Assembly: GCA_946479115.1 (NCBI GenBank)
Contig: CAMLED010000066.1
Coordinates: 1 to 5,234 of the forward strand
Length of the DNA stretch: 5,234 nt
Origin: an uncultured Candidatus Saccharibacteria bacterium
Lineage (GTDB): Bacteria; Patescibacteria; Saccharimonadia; Saccharimonadales; UBA6022
Reading direction: 5' to 3'
Positions 1 to 5,229 of this stretch are shown piece after piece. The translations under genes and the position numbers were made by a program. The first letter of the stretch is position 1; each line of letters begins with the position of its first letter. Below the pieces are notes generated by a model. The model saw nothing but the letters and a program-made list of their open reading frames with translations, was not told the origin of the DNA and ran no database searches.

Positions 1-1198
1 ATTCACCCTGTGAACCAGTACAAACGATTGTTACTTTACCGTCAGGTAGTTTTACGACATCTTCCATTTTGACGACAACGTCTTTAGGAATCTTGATGAC
101 ACCAGCACGAAGAGCGACTTCGAGGTTCTGGATCATTGAGTAACCGGCAAACGCAACCTTACGGTCGTGCTTTTTAGCTTCTTCAAGAATCACCTGCATA
201 CGGTGGATCTGAGATGAGAAACAGCTCAGGATAAGACGGCTATTTGGATATTTATCCATCACCTGGCCCATTGATTGCTGAATATCAAATTCACCGTGCT
301 CATGTCCACCTTCAGATTCACAGTTGGTTGATTCGTTCATAAGCATCAAGATACCTTCGGTTGAAGCGATCTCCGTCAGACGCTCAAGGTCGAACTTCTT
401 ACCATCAACTGGATTGTCTTCAAAGCGCCAGTCACCAGTGTCAACAAGGACACCAAGTGGCGTACGGACAACAACCGCGGTAGCATCAGGAATTGAGTGG
501 TTCACGCGAACGAGTTCGATTGAGAAACTATCACCAAGCTGCACGCGTTCGTGAGATTCTGGATTCATTTCATTGTATTGTGGTTCAAATCCACTTGTCG
601 CTTCTTCCATGGTGCGCTGCAACATACCAAGCGTAAACTTGCTGGCGTAGACAGGTGCTGGAATCTTGTCAGCAACGTGTCGATAAGCACCAATGTGGTC
701 AAGGTGACCGTGTGTAAAGACGTGGCCACGGATCTTGTGCTTGTTCTCTTCCAGGTAGGTAATATCTGGTGTGATGTAGTTAATACCTGGGTAGTCAGAA
801 CCTGGGAACAGGAACCCACAGTCGATGACGATAATATCGTTATCATATTCGATTGCCATCATGTTCTTGCCAATACCCATTTCACCCAAGCCACCGATTG
901 GCATAATCTTGAGCTTTGGTACGTTAGCGTTAGCACGTGGCTGGTTTTTCTGATCAGCGAGGCTAAACTGGCGGCCATGATAGCCGTTATAGATAGATTT
1001 GTTTACCGGCACATTAATCATGTGCTGGCTAGCGCGTAAGTTGACGTTTTCACTGGTGCGACGCTGCGCACGGAAGACTTCACCCTTACGAGTGGTCGTA
1101 CTGTTTAGTACGGTGTTATTTGATTTTTGTCGTTGTTGACCCTGCGGACGTTTACTTTGGTCGTCAGGTGTCGTGTTAGAGAGTCTTCGTTGACCCAT
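1..1198 (-). CDS. rnj: Ribonuclease J, N-terminal 399 codons (3' end outside window)
   Basis: RNase J is a cytoplasmic metallo-beta-lactamase/beta-CASP nuclease with two-zinc chemistry, giving 5'-to-3' exonuclease and endonuclease activity in mRNA decay and rRNA maturation. The frame is open for 399 codons and runs off the left edge with no frameshift. The catalytic fold starts near residue 95 (IMPIGGLGEMG). The metal motif HGHLDH is at 163-168, the next histidine at H234 (NHSIPD), the bridging aspartate at D256 (DTGDW), and STN at 290-292. The beta-CASP part is visible to the conserved CTGSQGE at 393-399. The C-terminal beta-CASP end, the last metal histidine and the C-terminal domain are missing. 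Residues 1-94 are an extra basic Q/N/R/S/T-rich tail. The start at 1198 is supported by AAAAGGAG 12 nt upstream and an in-frame TAA just beyond it; M60 is a possible internal start. HGHLDH replaces the usual HGHEDH. Family call is very secure. Confidence 0.95.
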   Translation of the reverse strand, partial: MGQRRLSNTTPDDQSKRPQGQQRQKSNNTVLNSTTTRKGEVFRAQRRTSENVNLRASQHMINVPVNKSIYNGYHGRQFSLADQKNQPRANANVPKLKIMPIGGLGEMGIGKNMMAIEYDNDIIVIDCGFLFPGSDYPGINYITPDITYLEENKHKIRGHVFTHGHLDHIGAYRHVADKIPAPVYASKFTLGMLQRTMEEATSGFEPQYNEMNPESHERVQLGDSFSIELVRVNHSIPDATAVVVRTPLGVLVDTGDWRFEDNPVDGKKFDLERLTEIASTEGILMLMNESTNCESEGGHEHGEFDIQQSMGQVMDKYPNSRLILSCFSSQIHRMQVILEEAKKHDRKVAFAGYSMIQNLEVALRAGVIKIPKDVVVKMEDVVKLPDGKVTIVCTGSQGE

Positions 1199-1210
1199 AA
1201 TGTGTTGTTT

Positions 1211-1218
1211 CTCCTTTT
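1211..1218 (-). promoter_or_regulatory. Ribosome binding site of rnj
   Basis: The minus strand reads AAAAGGAG, a good Shine-Dalgarno core. The gap to the ATG at 1198 is 12 nt, longer than the usual 5-9. It is the only such motif nearby, and an in-frame TAA overlaps its upstream side, so it fixes the long form of the protein with its N-terminal extension. Confidence 0.7.
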
Positions 1219-1253
1219 AATTATTGGAATAATTGCATAAATAAATACGAGTT

Positions 1254-1291
1254 GAGGGAGGTAGGACAGTCATGTAAGTGGTCTTTCCCTC
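1254..1291 (-). other. Possible stem-loop in the rnj 5' leader
   Basis: Arms GAGGGA and TCCCTC (1286-1291 and 1254-1259) can form a 6-bp outer stem. An inner helix AAGAC/GTCCT with one A-C mismatch follows after a 3-nt bulge and closes a 13-nt loop. The structure would begin about 10 nt from the predicted transcript 5' end. No U-run follows, so it is not an intrinsic terminator. Formation and function are unproven. Confidence 0.35.
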
Positions 1292-1307
1292 TTCGATAAG
1301 TGTTCTT

Positions 1308-1336
1308 ACTATAGCAGGTAGAGGGTAAAAGAGCAA
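1308..1336 (-). promoter_or_regulatory. Promoter of rnj
   Basis: On the minus strand a -35-like TTGCTC (1336-1331) is followed after exactly 17 bp by TATAGT (1313-1308), five of six matches to the -10 consensus. Transcription would start near 1301, leaving a leader of about 100 nt before the rnj ATG. It lies in the gap after the glycosylase stop codon, so rnj need not depend on read-through from the upstream gene. The call is by consensus match only. Confidence 0.65.
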
Positions 1337-1354
1337 TGCGAGAAGCGGCCCAGG

Positions 1355-1921
1355 CTACTTAATAAGCTCTGGTACCCGCAAAAAATCGTCAATTAGTGTC
1401 TGACGAAGACTACCGTTATAAAGCGCAGCCGCTGGGTGATACAGCGGAATAATGAGCAGCTCGTCACCATCAATCTGTACCTGGTGCGGTTGACCGTGAA
1501 TATCACCAATGACGGCGCCCGGCAGGAAGTATTCCATACTATGACGGCCAAGGGTAATGACGACTTTTGGCTTAATAATTTCGAGTTGCTTGAGCAGATA
1601 CGGCATAAAAGCCTTCTTTTCGGCAGGCTTGGGATCACGGTTATTTGGTGGGCGGTACTTTACGACATTGGTAATATAGACGTCACTACGCTCAAGTCCG
1701 GCTTGCGCTAGCATTTCATTCAGAAATTTACCCGACGCCCCGACAAATGGTAGCCCTGTTAGATCTTCTTTCTTGCCCGGTGCCTCACCGATAAACACAA
1801 TCCGAGCATCAAGATTGCCATCACCCATCACCAGCTGAGTTGCCTGTGCAGCAAGATCAGGACAGATATTTTTTTCTAGTATCTCCGTCTGCAGTTGGTC
1901 AAGTTGTTGCCGCTTGTTCAT
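1355..1921 (-). CDS. Family-4-type uracil-DNA glycosylase lacking most Fe-S cysteines
   Basis: It is predicted to cut uracil from DNA as the first step of base-excision repair of deaminated cytosine. At 188 residues it has the usual length of the family. Motif 1 is GEAPGKKED (45-53), followed by TGLPFVGASG (55-64), the NVVKYRPPNNRDP block (85-97), LGRHSMEYF (124-132) and motif 2 HPAAALYNGSLR (162-173). Typical family 4 enzymes bind a [4Fe-4S] cluster through four cysteines. Here the aligned positions are K17, C20, Y89 and F105, so only C20 remains and a cluster is unlikely. The in-frame TAG two codons upstream leaves ATG at 1921 as the only reasonable start. A GAAGGAG abuts that ATG with no spacer, and a TATAAT lies 8 bp upstream, so the mRNA may be leaderless. 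The stop is TAG, 156 bp before rnj on the same strand. The family call is strong; actual uracil specificity is inferred. A relative with altered substrate is possible. Confidence 0.88.
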   Translation of the reverse strand: MNKRQQLDQLQTEILEKNICPDLAAQATQLVMGDGNLDARIVFIGEAPGKKEDLTGLPFVGASGKFLNEMLAQAGLERSDVYITNVVKYRPPNNRDPKPAEKKAFMPYLLKQLEIIKPKVVITLGRHSMEYFLPGAVIGDIHGQPHQVQIDGDELLIIPLYHPAAALYNGSLRQTLIDDFLRVPELIK

Positions 1922-1929
1922 CTCCTTCT

Positions 1930-1935
1930 ATTATA
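1930..1935 (-). promoter_or_regulatory. -10 box of the glycosylase gene
   Basis: A perfect TATAAT on the minus strand ends 8 bp before the ATG at 1921. The start site predicted from it falls at 1921-1923, giving a leader of 0-2 nt. No good -35 is seen at 16-18 bp spacing (AGTCGT at 17), so the promoter may be weak or activator-dependent. Confidence 0.55.
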
Positions 1936-1941
1936 CAAGTA

Positions 1942-1953
1942 TCATCTTGATGA
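1942..1953. repeat. Short inverted repeat in divergent promoter region
   Basis: TCATC and GATGA form perfect 5-bp arms around a 2-bp centre. The site lies in the -10/-35 spacer of the glycosylase promoter, where a regulator could block it. Short arms like this also arise by chance. Confidence 0.3.
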
Positions 1954-1957
1954 CGAC

Positions 1958-1982
1958 TAGGTATATTGTAAATAGTAGGTAT
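1958..1982 (+). repeat. Direct repeat TAGGTAT x2 around the -35 of the acetyltransferase promoter
   Basis: Two exact TAGGTAT copies (1958-1964 and 1976-1982) are 18 bp apart start to start. One lies just upstream of the -35 and the other in the spacer. Spacing is near two helical turns, as expected for some regulator sites, but chance is a fair alternative in AT-rich DNA. Confidence 0.35.
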
Positions 1983-1994
1983 TTGTGTTATAAT
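1966..1994 (+). promoter_or_regulatory. Extended -10 promoter of the acetyltransferase gene, leaderless
   Basis: TTGTAA (1966-1971, four of six matches to -35) is followed after exactly 17 bp by a perfect TATAAT (1989-1994), which carries the extended element TG one base upstream (1986-1987). The -10 ends 7 bp before the ATG at 2002, so transcription should start at or within a base of the start codon. No Shine-Dalgarno sequence lies in the usual place. This is the best sigma-70-type promoter in the window. Confidence 0.75.
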
Positions 1995-2001
1995 TATACA
2001 T

Positions 2002-2499
2002 ATGACTTCCGCTGAAATACGCTTTCATACCCTTCCGTCGGCCGATGAGATCTCCTCTCTTGAGGATTTGTCTGAAACCGACTCTGAGATCTTATCGATC
2101 TACAACAACAGTAAGCGCCAGCCTTATGCCGAACTTGAACTTGAAGAAGTACACGATCTTTTAGACGAATTCGAAGATCAAACGTGCCTCGTTGCTTCAC
2201 CCGAAGATGAACCAGATGAAATTGCTACAGTCGCTAACGTCGACTTTAAACGTGGCAAGCAAAAAGCTTGGATCGACGGTATCGCAACCCATCCCGACTA
2301 CCAAGGAAATAAATTTGGCACTGAAATGATGAAATTTATCGAGCAAGAATCTAAAGTACGCGCACTCGCTGCTGTTGCTCTGAACTCGGTACCAAATGCT
2401 ATTCAATTTTACGTGAAGGCCGGGTATGACATCGACGACACGCAGCCGTCCAAACAAGCAGATGATCGTGTCATGACTAAATTTCTTGATAGATCATAG
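2002..2499 (+). CDS. GNAT-family N-acetyltransferase, substrate unknown
   Basis: GNAT enzymes move an acetyl group from acetyl-CoA to an amine on a small molecule or protein. The 165-residue product has the acetyl-CoA-binding core in its C-terminal half: strand IDGIATHP (91-98), the pyrophosphate-binding loop QGNKFG (101-106) matching the Q/RxxGxG/A pattern, the helix to about 117, then ALNSVPNAIQFYVKAGY (126-142) with the N...A..FY...GY pattern, where Y137 is in the position of the usual general acid. Residues 15-75 are strongly acidic, with about 20 Asp/Glu and very few basic residues, which is unusual and may mark a basic partner or substrate. The ATG at 2002 follows directly on a consensus promoter, so the message is probably leaderless. 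It is divergent from the glycosylase over 80 bp. It could be a protein or ribosomal-protein acetylase or act on a metabolite; the sequence does not decide. Confidence 0.85.
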   Translation: MTSAEIRFHTLPSADEISSLEDLSETDSEILSIYNNSKRQPYAELELEEVHDLLDEFEDQTCLVASPEDEPDEIATVANVDFKRGKQKAWIDGIATHPDYQGNKFGTEMMKFIEQESKVRALAAVALNSVPNAIQFYVKAGYDIDDTQPSKQADDRVMTKFLDRS

Positions 2500-2568
2500 C
2501 TTCAAAAGACGCGCTTAACCGTATGTAGATATCACATCACAGACTACCTAGCGTGCGTGAATAGCGAA

Positions 2569-2577
2569 TGCTATACT
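2569..2577 (+). promoter_or_regulatory. Extended -10 promoter of the 146-residue gene
   Basis: TG-C-TATACT forms an extended -10 element (TG at 2569-2570, TATACT at 2572-2577), with five of six matches to TATAAT. There is no convincing -35 at 16-18 bp. The start of transcription would be near 2584, giving a leader of about 25 nt that includes the ribosome binding site. An alternative GATAAT at 2581-2586 is less well placed. Confidence 0.5.
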
Positions 2578-2598
2578 ACCGATAATAAATCTAAAAAC

Positions 2599-2602
2599 GA
2601 GG
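2599..2602 (+). promoter_or_regulatory. Ribosome binding site of the 146-residue gene
   Basis: GAGG lies 6 nt before the ATG at 2609, ideal spacing. It supports this start and supports the view that the frame is a real gene, in contrast to the apparently leaderless gene just upstream. Confidence 0.6.
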
Positions 2603-2608
2603 TGTGGC

Positions 2609-3049
2609 ATGTCCGTTGAAACAGTACCTTTCTCTCACGATACTTCTATTAATTTTGAGGAAAGTACAGAGGAGCGACGCGTTCGATTACACTACGAGTC
2701 GGCTTCTATTTACCGGGCGCTCCACGAACTGGAGACGCGCTACAACACCCTCACTCTTGGTCTGATTGCGATTGCACAATCCGGCTACGCTCAGGCGAAT
2801 GAAGAGGAGGTTGAAAAACATCACGCTCTCGCGCAAGATATTGCCAAACTACGCCAAGAACAGGCACAACTTATTATTGATATCGCCAACTGTAATCGCA
2901 CCATTTGGCGACCACCTTACGATAAACCTAAAGAAATAGCTGAACGGGCTAGAATCGAGCACCCCTACGTCGTACAAATTTATAACGGCGGAGAGGATCC
3001 TCTCACAAAAGGCACGTACAACAGATACCTTCCCGGCCTTGCAGAGTAG
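2609..3049 (+). CDS. Unrecognised helical protein, 146 residues
   Basis: I do not recognise this protein. It appears real: it has a promoter, a well spaced GAGG ribosome binding site and a terminator 10 bp after its TAG stop. No signal peptide or clear membrane segment is seen, so it is probably cytoplasmic. Residues 1-18 look flexible. Residues about 20-58 form a predicted helix (acidic/basic at first, then the hydrophobic patch LTLGLIAIA at 48-56). Residues about 64-99 form a second helix rich in E, K, Q and A with hydrophobic residues at heptad-like spacing (V68, L74, I78, L81, L88, I92). Together they look like a helical hairpin or short coiled coil. The C-terminal third is different: WRPPYDKP (100-107), HPYVVQIYNGGEDP (118-131) and a Y/N/G/P-rich end. 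It shares no operon clearly; GNAT is 109 bp upstream on the same strand. Function unknown; a small structural or adaptor protein is possible. Confidence 0.7.
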   Translation: MSVETVPFSHDTSINFEESTEERRVRLHYESASIYRALHELETRYNTLTLGLIAIAQSGYAQANEEEVEKHHALAQDIAKLRQEQAQLIIDIANCNRTIWRPPYDKPKEIAERARIEHPYVVQIYNGGEDPLTKGTYNRYLPGLAE

Positions 3050-3058
3050 CATCCAATT

Positions 3059-3092
3059 AAAAATACCCGGTCGTGAAGCCGGGTATTTTTTT
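3059..3092. terminator. Bidirectional intrinsic terminator between the 146-residue gene and pnp
   Basis: AAAAATACCCGG (3059-3070) pairs perfectly over 12 bp with CCGGGTATTTTT (3079-3090) around an 8-nt loop. Seven Ts follow the GC core after a TA on the plus strand, and five Ts on the minus strand. It lies in the 53-bp gap between two convergent genes and can end both transcripts. Confidence 0.92.
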
Positions 3093-3102
3093 AATGTCGC
3101 CT

Positions 3103-5223
3103 CTATTGTTCGAGGTCTTTGATACTAAGGCTAAGACGGCCACGCTCGTCGATGCCAGTTAGTTTTACCTTGAGGATTTGACCTTCATGCAGAACGTCTT
3201 CTACCTTTTCAACGCGCTCGCTAGAAAGCTGTGAGATATGAACCATTCCATCGATGCCAGGCATGATGTTAATGAAAGCACCAAAGTCCTTGATACTAAC
3301 GACTTTACCATCGTAGATCTTGCCCACTTCTGGCTCTTCGGTCAGTGATTTAATCCAGTTGATAGCTTTTTCGATATTGGTTGTATCGCTAGCGGCAACA
3401 GTAATCAAACCGTCTTCCTTGATATCGATCTGGGCACCGGTTTCTGCGGTAATCTTGTTGATCACTTCACCGCCCTTACCGATAACTGCACCGATCTTGT
3501 CAGGATTAATCTTGATCTTTTCAATCCGTGGCGCGTATGGGCTAAGGTTTGGCTTTGGTGTCGCGATCGTTGTTAGCATGTGTGCGAGGATGTGTGCACG
3601 ACCAGGCTTAGCAGCTTCAAGCGCTTGGCGAAGGACAGATACTGGCAGACCATGAACTTTCATGTCCATTTGAATCGCCGTAATACCCTTTTCAGTACCA
3701 GTTACCTTGAAGTCCATGTCACCAGCGAAGTCTTCGGCATCGGCAATATCAGATAGCACGTACGGTGTGTCGCCGTCCATCATCAAGCCCATCGCAATAC
3801 CAGAGACTGGTGCTTTAAGTGGCACACCAGCATCCATCAATGCCAAGACTGAGCTACAGGTAGCTGCCATTGAGGTTGAACCGTTTTGGCTCATGATTTC
3901 GGTGACGCTACGGATTGCGTATGGGAATTCTTCTTCGGTTGGCAGCACTGGCATAACGGCACGCTCTGCAAGGTAGCCGTGACCAATTTCGCGGCGACCT
4001 GGTGAACCAAGACGGCGTACTTCACCAACAGTATAGCCAGGAGCGTTGTAATGGTGCATGTAGCGGCGTTCGTAGTCATTTTGTTCCATGGTATCAACCA
4101 TTTGTGCGAAGCTTAGTGGCGCGAGCGTCACGATGTTCATACCCTGCGTGACACCACGAGTAAAGAGTGACGAACCATGTGTTCGTGGCAAAATACCAAT
4201 TTCTGAACTGAGCTGGCGGATTTCATCAAGCTTACGGCCGTCTGGACGAAGGTTGTCTTCAACGATACCGCGACGAACATCTTTATGAAGCGCCATCGTG
4301 AATGCTTCGTCGTACTCACCGCGAAGTAGTTTATAGTCCTCTTCACCGAATTTTTCGATCATCGCATCGTGGAATTGATCACGGAGTGTTGAAACAAGTT
4401 CGTTGCGTTCTGGGTATGGTTTGCGGAGGTCTTCACCTAGCTTGCCGTTCATCCATTCATCGACAACAGTTTGGAATTCATCGTTTGGCAAAATAAGTTC
4501 GTATGGTAATGGTTCAACACCAACTTTTGCAACCAATTCTTTTTGCGCAGCAATCGCTGGCTGGAAGGCATCAAATGCCCAGGCTAGTGCATCAGCGACG
4601 ACTTCTTCTGAAACCTGGTTCGCACCAGCTTCAACCATGGTAATACCACTTTCGATACCAGCAACGACGAGGTCAAGATCACTTTCTTCGCGCTCTTCTG
4701 GTGATGCGAAAGCTTTAAATTCACCGTTCACCTGCGCCACACGTAGACCAGCTACTGGACCATCAAATGGCGCACCAGTCAGCATCAATGCAGTTGAGGC
4801 AGCGATCATCGCGACCATGTCGGGGCGGAAGTTTGGATCCATTGAAAGGACGGTTGCGACGTTCTGCACTTCTTGGCGGTAGCCTTTTGGAAACAGTGGA
4901 CGGATTGGGCGGTCAATCAGACGACCGATCAGGATTGCTTCGTCGCTTGGGCGGCCTTCACGTTTGATAAAGCGGCTGCCACTGATTTTGCCAGCTGCAT
5001 AAAATTTTTCTTCGTAATCAATTGATAGCGGGAAATAATCCATGCCGCTGATGGCTTTTTTGCTGACCATAGCAGTACCAAGTACGACCGTTTCGCCGTA
5101 GGTTACGAGTACTGAAGCGCTGGTACGGAAACCAACACGGTTCACTTCTAGTTTTAGTGGTTTACCACAAAGTTCAGTAGTAACAGAAATAATTTCCTTA
5201 CCAGTAGGGTTAATAGTAGACAT
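3103..5223 (-). CDS. pnp: Polynucleotide phosphorylase (PNPase)
   Basis: PNPase degrades RNA 3'-to-5' by phosphorolysis, releasing nucleoside diphosphates, and can add tails in reverse; it works as a cytoplasmic trimer and often joins RNA-decay complexes. The 706 residues match the family's usual 700-711. The first RNase PH domain (about 12-145) has the RNA-binding loop FIKREGRPSD (85-94) and DRPIRPLFP (104-112). An all-helical linker follows (about 240-315), then the catalytic second RNase PH domain (about 325-555) with the phosphate-binding GSTSM (448-452) and catalytic D498, D504 and K506 in DFAGDMDFK. A KH domain (about 563-625, loop GKGG 582-585) and an S1 domain (about 633-703, DFGAFINI) finish the protein. 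All key residues are present and it should be active. GAGGA just upstream supports the start. The promoter is outside the window, so an rpsO neighbour cannot be judged. Termination is by the hairpin right after the TAG stop. Confidence 0.98.
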   Translation of the reverse strand: MSTINPTGKEIISVTTELCGKPLKLEVNRVGFRTSASVLVTYGETVVLGTAMVSKKAISGMDYFPLSIDYEEKFYAAGKISGSRFIKREGRPSDEAILIGRLIDRPIRPLFPKGYRQEVQNVATVLSMDPNFRPDMVAMIAASTALMLTGAPFDGPVAGLRVAQVNGEFKAFASPEEREESDLDLVVAGIESGITMVEAGANQVSEEVVADALAWAFDAFQPAIAAQKELVAKVGVEPLPYELILPNDEFQTVVDEWMNGKLGEDLRKPYPERNELVSTLRDQFHDAMIEKFGEEDYKLLRGEYDEAFTMALHKDVRRGIVEDNLRPDGRKLDEIRQLSSEIGILPRTHGSSLFTRGVTQGMNIVTLAPLSFAQMVDTMEQNDYERRYMHHYNAPGYTVGEVRRLGSPGRREIGHGYLAERAVMPVLPTEEEFPYAIRSVTEIMSQNGSTSMAATCSSVLALMDAGVPLKAPVSGIAMGLMMDGDTPYVLSDIADAEDFAGDMDFKVTGTEKGITAIQMDMKVHGLPVSVLRQALEAAKPGRAHILAHMLTTIATPKPNLSPYAPRIEKIKINPDKIGAVIGKGGEVINKITAETGAQIDIKEDGLITVAASDTTNIEKAINWIKSLTEEPEVGKIYDGKVVSIKDFGAFINIMPGIDGMVHISQLSSERVEKVEDVLHEGQILKVKLTGIDERGRLSLSIKDLEQ

Positions 5224-5229
5224 TATGTG

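Noticed and set aside
551..1039. A 162-codon open frame on the plus strand
   Set aside because: It lies wholly antisense to rnj, whose minus-strand frame has clear family motifs. The product has no recognisable domain and there is no ribosome binding site.
1..1198. Possible broken or frameshifted rnj, since no stop codon is seen
   Set aside because: Translation from 1198 to the edge is continuous for 399 codons with motifs in the right order. The gene is simply cut by the window end.
1989..1998. Palindrome TATAATTATA giving a second leftward -10
   Set aside because: The leftward version has no -35 (CGTATT at 17 bp), while the rightward promoter has both -35 and TG elements, so the symmetry is probably incidental.
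2549..2573. Imperfect inverted repeat TAGCGT/ATGCTA overlapping the -10 of the 146-residue gene
   Set aside because: The arms match at only five of six positions plus a wobble, with a 13-nt loop; too weak to call an operator.
2500..2608. Terminator or small RNA after the acetyltransferase gene
   Set aside because: No stem followed by a T-run is present. The gap holds only the promoter and ribosome binding site of the next gene.
3320..3976. Two plus-strand frames of 111 and 89 codons within pnp
   Set aside because: Both are antisense shadows of the PNPase gene, with low-complexity products and no expression signals.
4403..4882. A 159-codon open frame on the plus strand
   Set aside because: It is antisense to pnp; its Ser/Ala/Thr-rich product is what the reverse strand of this coding sequence would give.
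3103..5223. Recoding of TGA as glycine, as in some CPR groups
   Set aside because: PNPase reads through at full length with its conserved glycines as normal codons and no internal TGA. Nothing supports a changed code.
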